In this document: one piece after another, positions 12,974 to 23,974 of the stretch
Layout of the letters: each line of letters starts with the position of its first letter
Numbering within the stretch: position 1 is the stretch's first letter
Notes under the pieces: generated by a model
The model's input: the letters and a program-made list of their open reading frames with translations, nothing else
Told to the model about the DNA's origin: nothing
Databases searched by the model: none
Assembly: GCF_037042905.1 (NCBI RefSeq)
Contig: NC_087247.1
Coordinates: 62,643,920 to 62,707,919, forward strand
Source of the DNA: Lytechinus pictus
Taxonomy: Eukaryota; Echinodermata; Echinoidea; Temnopleuroida; Toxopneustidae
DNA length: 64,000 bases
Reading direction: 5' to 3'
Made by a program: the position numbers and the translations under genes

Positions 12974-13557
12974 CTGACAAGATATGAAAAATACATACAT
13001 TGTATACATCAGGGTGTAACAAGTGCCTGTTATCATGGCGGGGGGGGGGGGGGGGGGGGAGGAGTCATAAAGTCCAAATTTGCTGGAAAACTAAAATAGG
13101 CGGGAGTAAATCCTTTTGCTGGTTTTGAGAGGCAAGCTCCAAAAGGGTCCAAGGGATGGATCCCATAAGCATAAATTGCTTTCAAGTGCATTATGAATAT
13201 CAAAATGTAGTTCACAAATTGCAAGTATCAAAATTTTAAAATTTTTCCCATGAACACATCAAATTTTCCCATCATAAAAGCAACAGGAAAAATAAAATAA
13301 AAACATACTTTTAGCACAGAATTAGACAGTGGTCTAACTTAAATCTGATTTCAGAATATGGGCCATAATCTCAGGAGGAACGTGTACCATCAATTAAAAT
13401 AATATTGTTTCTGTTATACCTAGCAAAATGCTTAAAATCTGGACAAAACATAGGCCCATATTGGGTGACGCATTTAGCCATTAGAGCTTGCACTAATGGG
13501 GTAACCATCTGTGTCTGCGGATGGTTTTGTAGAAAAAAAAGGGGTCTCTGGAACTTA

Positions 13558-14160
13558 AAGGTCAAATCCACCCAAGAAAATGTTGATTTGAATAAATAGA
13601 GAAAAATCAAACTAGCATAATGCTGAAAATTTGATCAAAATTGGATGTAAAATAAGAAAGTTATGGCATTTTAAAGTTCCGCTTATTTTTCACAACAGTT
13701 ATATGCACAACTTATTGACATGAAAATGAAAGAGTCGATGATGTCACTCACTCACTATTTCTTTTGTTTTTTATTGTCTGAATTATACAATTTTTCATTT
13801 TTTACAGATTTGACAACAAGGGCCAACTTGACTGACCCATATAGTATTAAAATAATGTTAATTCCACATGTTCAGGGAGGAATTAATCTTTGTTTCACTT
13901 GACAATGAGGTGAAAATTAGAATATTCAGTATTTCACACAATAAAATACAAAAGAAATAGTGAGTGGGTGATGTCATCAGTCTCCTCATTTGCATACCGA
14001 CAAGGATGTTTATTTAACTGTTTTGTGAAATTAAGCAAAACTTTAAAATATCATAACTTTCTTATTTTACATCCAATTTTGATGAAATTTTCAGTGCTAT
14101 GCTCGTTAGATTTTTCTCTTCTTATTCATATCAACTTTTTGTTAGGGTGGACTTGTCCTT
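13558..14160. repeat. Fold-back MITE with ~250-bp arms
   Basis: The left end aaggtcaaatccaccc and right end gggtggacttgtcctt are inverted. Both arms carry a tgaaaatttgatcaaaatt / aattttgatgaaattttca block and the agtgagtgggtgatg / atcactcactcac block. Derived copies occur at 10820-11130 and, distantly, 41580-41670. It is one of the commonest repeat types in this window. Confidence 0.75.
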
Positions 14161-15052
14161 CACACACAGATCTGGGCGTGGGGTTGCATGATCAGCCAAT
14201 TAGCAGTCAGGGATTTTTCATATAACTTTTAACGGTAAATTTCATATAACTTTCTCTGTATCAATTCAATAAATGTGAGGTATAGCACTGCATTATTCGG
14301 GGCAAGTACAATATACTGGATTATATCCCGAGTGCAGGTTTGTTTCACCGAGGCCGAGGTGAAATAGACCTGCACGAGGGAAAATTTTATATTTGGAGTT
14401 CATATAGTCCAGTAATATTGTATGATAGCATGTTCACTATTTACCACAGTAAATTGTACAACGCCTACTTGACGTATGCAAGCGAATGGGAGGCTGAATC
14501 TCAAACATTCGTACCGTTGCACACGTACCATCCAAAATGTACCTTGCACGGGTCAGGAAAAGGTGACGTCACTATGAAAAGTAAGATTCAACGCATTGCA
14601 TGCGCTTACATGTAGTAGTGCTGTTGTCGGGAACAAAAATCCATGTCGACATGTCGCTTAAAAATTAATCCCGACATCGACAATGTCGACATGAAAAAGG
14701 GACTGTAATTTAGCCTAGGCTCCCTAACAATCATTCGATCGTGGCACATAACACTCTCTCAATCAAATGTGTATTCACCTTGACACAGGTGATATTCCCA
14801 CACTAGATCTACACAGGCTCAGTTCGGGAAAACATATTTTGACTAAGCTATAGTGAATTCACTTCCAAAATCACTGATTTAATCCACATTTATTCTGGAG
14901 AATCAAGTTTTTGTACCACAATCAGGTCTCACAAGCATTGCGCAATAACGCTCGGAGCTAATTTGAGAATCACCGATCGCAACAGTAATCATACACATGT
15001 GCTGCAAAGGCAAGCTCCTCAAATTGACAAAAAACAAGGCAAACGCCAAGCG

Positions 15053-16510
15053 TTGTCTCGCCTGCATATTGCAGTCATGAAGAGACTGCATGTCAAAACT
15101 ACATGTATGCTATATGACTTAGATGGACCTCTGTTACGAGTTTGGCGATCCCACCTCGAAGCTATAGAAAGTTATTGTGTGTACAACACAGCAGTGCCAG
15201 TCATGGAAAGTTCATTGACCATTGACCTTAATCAAATTCAACTCACATTCGAACTTGACCTGCACCTTCAAGAGATGGACCTCCTGTTTGAATTTGGCAA
15301 TCCTACCTCGAAGATATAAAAAGTTATTATGTGTACATCAAAGCACAGTGCTAGTCATGGAAAGTTCATTGACCTTTGACCTTAATCAAATTCAACTCAC
15401 ATTTGAACTTGACCTGCACCTTCAAAAGATGGACCTCTTGTATGAATTTGGCAATCCTAACTCGAAGATATAGAAAGTTATTGTGTGTACAGCACAGCAC
15501 AGTGCTAGTCATGGAAAGTTCATTGACCTTTGACCTTATTCAAATTTGGCTCATATTCGAACTTGACCTGTACCTTCAAGAGATGGACGTCTGTTATGAA
15601 TTTGGCGATCTCACCTCGAAGCTATAGAAAGTTATTGTGTGTACAACACAGCACAGTGCCAGTCATGGAAAGTTCATTGACCTTTGACCTTATTCAAATT
15701 CGACTCATATTCAAACTTGACCTGTGCCTTCAGGAGATGGACCTCTGGTATGAATTTGGTGATCCCACCTCGAAGATATAGAAAGTTATTATGTGTACAA
15801 CACAGCACAGTGCCAGTCATGGAAAGTTCATTGACCTTTAACCTTATTCACATTCGATTAATATTCGAACTTGACCTGTGCCTTCAGGAGATGGACCTCT
15901 GGTATGAATTTGGTGATCCCACCTCGAAGATATAGAAAGTTATTATGTGTACAACACAGCACAGTGCCAGTCATGGAAAGTTCATTGACCTTTGACCTTA
16001 TTCAAATTCGACTCATATTCAAACTTGACCTGTGCCTTCAGGAGATGGACCTCTGGTATGAATTTGATGTTCCCACCTCGAAGATATAGAAAGTTATTAT
16101 GTGTACATCACAGCACAGTGCCAGTCATGGAAAGTTCATTGACCTTTGACCTTATTCCAATTTGACTCATATTCGAACTTGACCTGTGCCTTCAGGAGAT
16201 GGACCTCTGTTATGAATTTGGTGATCCCACCTCGAAGCTATAGAAAGTTATTGGGTGTACAAAGTTATTATGTGTACAACACAGCACAGTGCCAGTCATG
16301 GAAAGTTCTTTGACCTTTGACCTTATTCCAATTTGACTCATATTCGAACTTGACCTGTGCCTTCAGGAGATGGACCTCTGGTATGAATTTGGTGATCCCA
16401 CCTCGAAGCTATAGAAAGTTATTGGGTGTACAACACAATTGTTGACGACGACGACACTGACGCCGGAAATAGTGATACCTATGTCTCGCTCCGCTACGCA
16501 GGCGAGACAA
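15053..16510 (+). mobile_element. Hairpin-ended element enclosing a 154-bp satellite
   Basis: The left end gttgtctcgcctgcat (15052) is the inverse of the right-end hairpin, whose arms are GTCTCGC at 16483-16489 and GCGAGAC at 16502-16508. The interior is the 154-bp array. Ends are shared with the element at 11920-12815, but the interior is unrelated in length, as in pearl/HINE elements where tandem cores vary. No coding capacity. Confidence 0.6.
15120..16430 (+). repeat. 154-bp tandem repeat, eight units
   Basis: The marker catggaaagtt occurs at 15202, 15356, 15510, 15664, 15818, 15972, 16126 and 16297. Six successive spacings are exactly 154; the last is 171 because a 17-base piece (aaagttattgggtgtac) is duplicated. 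Because 154 is not a multiple of three, each unit opens a frame in the next phase, giving similar but spurious 83-residue frames. Each unit has TGACCTTTGACCT or a one-base variant. Confidence 0.95.
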
Positions 16511-16519
16511 AAATAATAA

Positions 16520-19250
16520 AAATTGATCGATAATTTCAGTACCACTTCTGTGGCGATCCGTGCAACGATCTCCAAACGAAGGAAGGTAAGTTTTCTGTGA
16601 CTTCGTGAAATGAAGTAAGCGCTCAATTACGGCGGTCACAACTTTGACAAAAACACGTGTTTGCTGCTGCTCACGTCTATGTGAAAAATAAAACATTGAG
16701 GAGCAGCGTATTATCAAGCATGGTGAATAGTGATGGGTACGGAAATAAAAGGAAAGGGAAGGCTTGTACCCATCCACAATGCACGCACCGAATTGTCGCC
16801 AATTCAATGGCCCAGCTTTTTGTTTCAGTTCTTGCTAGTCCCCCAGTGTTGGATCGTACTGTGTCTGCACGCAGCTCGGAATGGCAGTGCAGAATAAGAA
16901 AACAGTCCCGAGCAAAGATTCCCTTATTCCATACATTTTTCTATAGTTACAATATTATATTTAGGCCTATCTCTAAAAATTTCAGAATAAGATCCCTGAA
17001 TTTGTTTGTTTTAAACCTCACCATGATGGAACAAAGAAATTGATTAAAACATGCATCGCTATAATTAAGAAAGGTAATCTCTCTAATGCTCATTTTCTTA
17101 AGTGGAGGTTTATTTTTGGAACATTCTCTGTCTATACTCTTTATGCACTGTTGATGTTCTTTGACTACTTTTGGTCGTAACTCTCATGATTTATTTGTAT
17201 TTTTTGTTGACTATGTTGTTATATTTTCAATAAATACTTAATTGAAAAAAATAAAGTCGCTCAAGCACGTACAAGATATATCACTGCCAATGAATATATC
17301 AAGCTAGTATCAACCTGTCTGTGAGTTTAACTGCTACTGAAACAATATTTTGTTTGCTTACAGGCGGGGTTGTCCCTAGATGTGTCTTATTCTGTTTCTG
17401 CTTTTATTGGGGGGGGGGGGCAGTTTAATGAGCTAAGTCTGATAGCCGAAGTATGTGTACACTCCTGAACATTTGATAATTGCATTTTGAATATATTATT
17501 TATTTACTTACTTAGGGGTTTGGTAAAGTGTCATGTACGTAATATTAAGGACATAAGGGGCATTAACCCGTTTTGAATAGGGGGGGAAAATAATTTTTTA
17601 ATTTAAAAAAAATTGGTGCCCGCACAACCTTTTCACGCAAAGCAGGCCCAAAATATGGACAATTTTTTCGCTTTTTTTCCAAACATATTTGCATAGCATT
17701 TTGGTCTATATGAATAATTTTGAAAATGTAAAAATCAATCATAATCATATATGATAAGGACCCTCGGAAAGATTTTTAGTAGAGGTGCTGAAGTGCACTT
17801 GACATGACAAGCAAAAAAAAAAGGTTCACTACAAAATGAAGGTGATTTTGGTCCCGAGAAATTTGACAAGCAAAAAAAAAAGTAATTTTGCTTACATTTC
17901 TCAATTTTTCAACACCTACCGGAATACCTGGGGGTACTGCCTATATGGAGAATAATGACACACATGCACCTCCAGGAAAATCTTGAGGGTGCTGAAGCAT
18001 CCCCGTTATCCCCGCTTCCCAGGGCCATGCTAATTTGTATACGATAAAACGTCTGACAAGTGCTTTTATGAAATGCTACCGATCTTAAATTCAACATAAC
18101 AGCCAAGTAGGCCTGTAGTGAGAAAACTATAACCTTTACTTTAGCCACAACCCAGTGGCTGATCTACCCCAACCCCTTAATTGGGCTGCCAAGTAAAAAA
18201 AAAAAAAAAAAAAAAGTAATGACCTATTTTGGATCCTTGATTTTATGGTAAATTTTTTTTTAGTTTGCTTGTAATTCGGTACCAAAATAACCTTCATTTG
18301 GATAATCAGGGCTATTTGTTCCTCTTAAACATCGCCAGTCCACCCTCATTATCTTCCCTTCTCTCTTCCTGCTGTTTTTAAAGCATGTTCATAATTTTTT
18401 TTTCTCTCTCTGTAACAAATTGATGATACTAATGAGTTAAATTAAAGTATTTTCCCTTCATGTTCTCATCTTTATTTTGTCTTGTGTGCGTCTCTAATCT
18501 GCAATTTCGATATTACCATTTTTTATATCTATTGAATCAAAATATTGTACTATTGTATAATTTGTGTTTTCTTACTTGTCGAATATTAAAATGCAGGCCC
18601 TTTATATTTTGCAAGATGAAAATAAACCAAACTGAAACACGAACACTTTCTGCAGTATGCGGGACTACACTTTTTTTCAGTTTTTCCAAATGACATTCTA
18701 GAAAATTTGTCTCATTTACAGAAAAGTTGAGTATTTAACACCTAATGTGAAGTCTTTCCACATCATTTCCGTTGTATATTAATGCAGTTAAATGCAAAAT
18801 AAACAGATATACTTCTGTTTCGTGTAAACTATTTCATGCAGCAAATGACATGAAATCGCACTCATTCGCATTGCAGATGAACGCTAAAGGGACTAGCAAG
18901 ATGACGGAAGTCACGTGACTACGTACGATCGCGGGCAACACTTCTTCACGCACGATCAGCTTTCCCCTTCCTTTTATTTCCGTATGCATGTTACGCTCGC
19001 TTGACGCTAGCGAGCTGCATATATGGAGAAGTCTATCAAATGATCGTCGGGCTAGGATCCAGCACTGACGTATTTCTGCTGCCGCTCAGCTCGCAGGCAT
19101 TCTTTCTTAATTCAATGCGCTGTTAAGCTGAATAAACCTTTTAATTGCGCCAATTACTGTGGATAAATGCTTCTAACTTTTCAGGTAAGCTTTACACTCG
19201 TGACTTGAGGCTAGACCCCTTTTTATTTCATGTTTACTTGTATATCGATG
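16520..19250. other. No firm gene; possible upstream region of RYBP
   Basis: Contains a G10 run at 17411, A21 at 18196, gacaagcaaaaaaaaaa repeats at 17808 and 17867, and a CpG-richer stretch at 18890-19100 that could be a promoter. Frames at 16409-17043 lack motifs. Confidence 0.4.
17512..17534 (-). CDS. Weak candidate for the RYBP initiator exon
   Basis: On the minus strand an ATG at 17534 opens seven codons (MTLYQTP) followed by AA and a consensus donor gtaagt. Spliced to the zinc-finger exon this gives a Lys and then RQK, the same phase and almost the same junction (PK-RQ) as the vertebrate protein. The match is very short, the surrounding DNA is not CpG-rich, and such a coincidence is easy in 10 kb. 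The true first exon may instead lie elsewhere upstream, up to beyond 19 kb. Confidence 0.2.
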
Positions 19251-19254
19251 TGGG

Positions 19255-19815
19255 TGCGTGCCCCGGGGGGGGGGGGGGGCACTCAGTATATAATGCATAG
19301 TGGGTATGTGCCGCGGAGGGGACCCCCATTTTTACACTCAAATTTCCATTCCAGTACATAGCATTTTCATCTTATTGAGAAAAATAACTAAGAAAGCCGC
19401 TCCGAAGCATAGCATTTTCTCCTTATCGAGAGAAAAGAAATCCGCTCCAAACTTCCAAAGCTTCGCATATTTTTCGTTACGCCGTTCCGGTCGTATTGAT
19501 CCGCCACAATGAGCTGCAATTTTGGTGAAAAGCGGCCGCAGAGCGCTGTCCAACCATCACCTCTGCACGAGCGCACCCGGCACCCGTGCTGCTGGGCTAG
19601 CTGCATACACGTATGCATGCTCCATAGGGATGCACACGCAGGCGACCAGTTCCAAGGACCCCCGTTTTCACAAACATTTGTAGTTCCGAAGCCCGTTCCT
19701 CGGACCCTCCTTTTTACAATAAGTCCGCTCCAAGACCCCCGGTTTTTGTCTCGCCCGCAGCACATACCTACCACGTTTTTGGTCGAGTACCCCCCCCCCC
19801 CCCCGGGTGCGTGCA
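19255..19815. repeat. Element bounded by long G and C runs
   Basis: Starts gtgcgtgccccgg then a G15-type run, cactcagtatataatgcat and gtgggtatgtgccg. Ends with inverted relatives: cagcacatacctaccacg, ggtcgagtac, a C14-type run and gggtgcgtgc. The inverted ends and similar flanks fit a fold-back element of about 560 bp; overlapping frames are incidental. Confidence 0.55.
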
Positions 19816-20117
19816 TGTCGACATGTCGGAAACATTGAAAATCCTTCGTTATGTTGACATCAATGTCGATTTGAGGCCTATCGACAACAGCACTAACATG
19901 TAGTAAATGCAGATGCACAGGGCTTTCTGGTTTAATGCCCATTGCCATCAATCAATATTCTCCCCATTCATTTAAGTTTTAACACAGGTTTTAACCTCCA
20001 AAAATCAAAAGTTATAATGTACATGAACAATATAACAATATAACTTTTTGAAGAGAGGTCATGTGGTACCAATCTAGCCAATCACAGCTCGTATTTTACA
20101 ACCACTATTTACTATAT

Positions 20118-20149
<32 letters not shown>

Positions 20150-20869
20150 AGCCGATATTATGACTAATTTAGTCTCAAAGAGTAGGCCTACAGTGGATTT
20201 ATTTTTCTGACTATGCAATTGGGAATTGCACACTCAAAATTTGATGGAATAAAACCATATTTTGGTATTATTCAACTTTTCCTACCTAATCTTTTTGATT
20301 TTATTATTAATATTATACAAATAATGCATGCAGCCGAGTGCGTTAGTGGAAATGCAGAGCACGCGAGGTTTCTTTAGATAGGTGCCGCACTGTGCACAAG
20401 CCACTGGCGGCGAGTGCCCAGTGTGCACCATCTGAAGAAACCGAGCTTTCTCTGCATTTACTTTTACGCACGACAGAGCAAGTGCATTATTTGTTTTATA
20501 AAATAGCAACACAGAAACAAATTCTTGAAAAGTTACAGTACAGTTTTGTTGGACTTCTCACAAGACTTCTACCGCACTGGTTTGCTTGAGTGTGCAATGT
20601 CAATTTTCGTTGCGCACCTTTTGCACTGCTGTGCAGTGCACCAAAAAAGTTGGATGTCATGTGATGCGTATTGGCCAATCGCGATGCTTGAAATAATACA
20701 CCTATTTTATAATATTACTTATTCAGCATTTCAAAACAAAAAAAGAAATTGCAGAGCTAGCTAACGGCCCCCTTTTCGATCCCAGAATGTATTGCAGTTC
20801 TGATTAGCGATTATGAAATCAACATTGAGCCAAAATACAGCTGTTCCCGATCACTCACACGTATTGCGA

Positions 20870-22010
20870 GGTTAGTATTCTATACAAACCTCGCACCGTG
20901 TACGTGATTACAGTATGGATTTTAGAGTTGTCGGTAAACATCGCTTCATAACACGAATGTTAGCCAAAACTCATTCCGTTACTCACCAGGGCTTTTTCTG
21001 GTGAAAAGTGTTCCATTTTCAATTTTATTCATTGTATGCACAATTCCACCCATGGCTACATCTCTGCCGCCGACTACAGAATAATTGAAGGCACGGCGCA
21101 TTCACCAAATAACGTTATTTTCCGAAAAATGAATACGAGGACTTACAGAATGAAGTCCTCCTACGAAACTTACCAAACGATGTGAAGTCAATTCCTCATA
21201 ATTTGATGAATATCCCTCAAAATGCGTCATTTAAGCGTTGATTTTTCTTCTCGTTGACAAAATACGAAAGTCACCTTTCTAGCTCTCAAATTTTTCGTCT
21301 AATGAGCGACAGAGGGCGCGCGATTTATCTTCATATCAAAGACACTACAAGGGAAAGACTAGACACAAAAATTATCTTACATGTAAATCGATGCAAAGTC
21401 GGCAAAGTGTTCAATCTTTTTACAGTAAAGACTTTGGTGGAACGTTAATTGACAAACGAACGGTAGCACTTGCGGGCTTTGTTCAAGGTACATAGAATTT
21501 TCTATATTTTTTGTTTAATTTGTCATCGTTTTGAATATTTTCCAAAAAGTATTATCGTCAGCAAAAATAATAAAAAAGTACGTTTTTTAAGTTATTGCAT
21601 TTATTGGGGTCTCTATTTTATCAAACAATTATTGGAATTGCGCATACAACGAATCATGAATCTAGTTAAAAAAAAACCACCAAGCTGAATTAAGGTTGTG
21701 AACTGTATTAGCGCCACCAACGATCTCCTTTTTATTTCCGTGGAAGAGACGTGTGAAGCCACTTTCCAGGCGGAGGTAAGCGATTTTGCTCTTTTTTGTG
21801 TCCTTTTAAATTAAAAAAATATGTTAAAAATTGAAAATGGAACGCTTTATACCATAAAAAGCCCTGGTGAGTAGCGGAATGGGATTCGGCTAACATCATT
21901 CACGTTATGAAGCGATGTTAACGACAACTCTAAAATCCACTACAAAAACACGATGGTTGTGCGAGGTTCGTATAGAATATAAACCTCGCAATAGTGTGAG
22001 TGGCACAATT
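20870..22010. repeat. Fold-back element with ~150-bp terminal inverted repeats
   Basis: 20870-21030 (gcgaggtt..., gtaaacatcgcttcataac..., cattccgttactcaccaggg) recurs inverted at 21828-22010. The enclosed 21045-21650 block is itself repeated inverted immediately outside the right end (22016-23970). Confidence 0.75.
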
Positions 22011-22214
22011 CTAATGATTGTTTGATAAAATAGAGACACCAATAAATGCAATAACTTAAAAAACATACTTTTTATATTATTTTTGCTGACGATAATACTT
22101 TTTAGAAAATATTCAAAGCGATGACAAATTAAACAAAAAATATAGAAAATTCTACGTACCTTCAACGAAGCCCCGTAAGTGCTACCGTTCATTTGTCAAT
22201 TAACGTTCCACCAA

Positions 22215-22661
22215 CAGTAGAGGCGCACGGCCAATATGGGAGACTCTCTCCAATAGGGGAGACAATCTCCCACATTGGAGACTTGCTTTGCAAAAGGACA
22301 AAAGAAACAACACCAACAAAAGCATGATTTTTTCCACGTTAAATTTTGTATCACTGAGGTCAGAAGCCCATTTGTTTTGTGTGTGATTGACAACAAAATT
22401 CCTTATCAAAACAAAAGTAGACGGTAAATTTTTAAAGTAGAAGGTGAAAAGGGGTAATTTTTCATGAGGAATCTGCTTATCACATTTTTATTTGCCGCCA
22501 AGGTAATCCTTTTGCAGCAAATGTAAACAAAGGAAATTGGTCTCCAAAACTGGAGACTGTCTCTGAAATTGGATACCCAAATTCTTTACAAAAGTCTCTG
22601 ATATTGGAGATAATCTCCCACAATGGAGACAGTCTCCAATATTGGCCTTGCACCTCTACTG
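22215..22661. mobile_element. 447-bp MITE with 5-bp target duplication
   Basis: Terminal inverted repeats cagtagaggcgcacggcca and the inverse of tggccttgcacctctactg bound the element. It is flanked by ACCAA at 22210-22214 and 22662-22666. The uninterrupted sequence (ccaccaaagtc, inverted) is present at about 21433-21443, confirming the insertion. Subterminal regions hold many ggagac/gtctcc words in both orientations. A hAT-like assignment is possible but unproven. Confidence 0.85.
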
Positions 22662-22821
22662 ACCAAAGTCTTTACAGTAAAAAGATTGGACATTTTGCCA
22701 ACTTCGCGTAAAGCTTTGCATCGATTTCCGTGTTAAATAGTTTTTGTGCCTAGTCTTTCCCTTGTAGTGTCTTTGATATTAAGATAAATCGCGCGCCCTC
22801 GGCCCACTTTAGCTCATTGAC

Positions 22822-23719
22822 ATTAGTAGTATGGCAGTGTATCCTATTGCCGGACACCTTTATTTCAGTGCTTTAAAAATGACAACTAGAGGAAATACAA
22901 TCAAGAAAAATTCACACTTGCTATTCCAAATATTCTGAAAATCATGAATATGGTAAAATTATTTTATATTTACCAACCATTTTCTTTGCATCGCACTTGC
23001 CGCATACCCCTCCACGAAAAACAGTTATTTTCGTGCGTGACAAATTACATCATGATTCCGGACGCGCGCCGGACAGGTAAAGATATTCTTGATTATAATG
23101 ATGTTAGAACAAGTTTGTGTGATTTTTTCTTCTTATATCATATCATGAGTAAATTCTAAGTTTTTGTTTGCTGTTTTTATATCGATTCTGAGCAGATGTT
23201 GGTAATAAATTCGTGTTTGATAACTTATTTTATTTTTTCTTGTTAGCTGCATGTTTCATTGAACTTTCCAATATTATGCTCGTTCGTATCGTGACGCTCA
23301 TCAAGTTCTATCGATGCGCTGCCGATCGTCGACGACTATACTCACGGTAAACCTCGCGCACGGGTACCTTGAGAACTAGCCGTCGACGATCACCCACAAT
23401 ACACCACACCTCATCATTCGATCGAAGGAGCGGACGAGATTGAAATTCGGCAGATCAGACCCATATTTCCGTTAGAAAATATATCAATTGTTAATGCAAA
23501 ACTATGTTATTTGATATTTCAAGCATTTTCTGTCATTTTAGAGATAAATAAGGTAAAAGTTGGATTTTTTCGCCTTGTTTGCAATCCTGTTCTATGTATT
23601 GCTCTGTGAAATTGAATTGCGGAAGTCTTACGGTACGAAATTGTTTTCGAACGCAGTAATATGCGCGTCCGGAATCATAATAGTGTCCGGTAATACAAAG
23701 TCAATACGTGACTATATTA
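22822..23719. mobile_element. ~900-bp TIR element inserted in the inverted copy
   Basis: Near the left end, tattgccggacac (22845-22857); near the right, the inverse gtgtccggtaata (about 23684-23696), with weaker inverted flanks outside. Comparison with the uninterrupted arm near 21290-21305 (tttcgtctaatgagc) places the insertion in attag. A second inverted word, attccggacgcg / cgcgtccggaat, lies inside. Confidence 0.6.
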
Positions 23720-23974
23720 TTAGACGAAAAATTTGGGAGATGGTAGCAGGGTCCGTATTTTGTCAACAAGAAGAAAAAATCAATGCTATTTGAGGGATAT
23801 TCATCATATTAGGGGGAATTGACTTCACATCGTTTGGTAAGTTTCTTATAAGTACTTAGTTTTACAATTTTTTGGGGGAAATTCGCAGGAGTTTGATTCA
23901 ATTTTCCTGTAGGCTGTAGTCTTTTGACTTTGTAGACGGCGGCAATAATCATGGACCCATGGGTGGTTCCCGAT

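Larger units (their letters stand above)
22016..23970. repeat. Inverted copy of 21045-21640, split by two insertions
   Basis: 22016-22214 pairs with 21440-21640, 22662-22805 with 21300-21440, and 23720-23970 with 21045-21290, all inverted. The breaks are the 447-bp element at 22215-22661 and a ~900-bp element at about 22822-23719. Confidence 0.7.

Noticed and set aside
14963-16089. Series of similar ~83-codon open frames, looking like a repeat protein
   Set aside because: They are the same 154-bp satellite unit read in successive phases. The unit length is not a multiple of three and no long continuous frame exists.
15120-16430. CRISPR array
   Set aside because: Repeats are 154 bp, contiguous, with no unique spacers, in an animal genome.
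16533-16578. Plus-strand mini-exon between atttcag and gtaagt (YHFCGDPCNDLQ)
   Set aside because: Only 46 nt, no neighbouring exons on that strand and directly next to an element end; likely chance.
16363-17043. Overlapping open frames of 87-132 codons on both strands
   Set aside because: No domain motifs, overlap with the satellite element's end, and composition like translated non-coding DNA.
19388-19951. 187-codon minus-strand frame
   Set aside because: It runs through a G/C-run-bounded repeat with a poly-Gly stretch coming from a C run; no family features.
20525-20764. Small frames around 20.3-20.8 kb
   Set aside because: Several overlapping short frames on both strands without motifs; the DNA is repeat-like.
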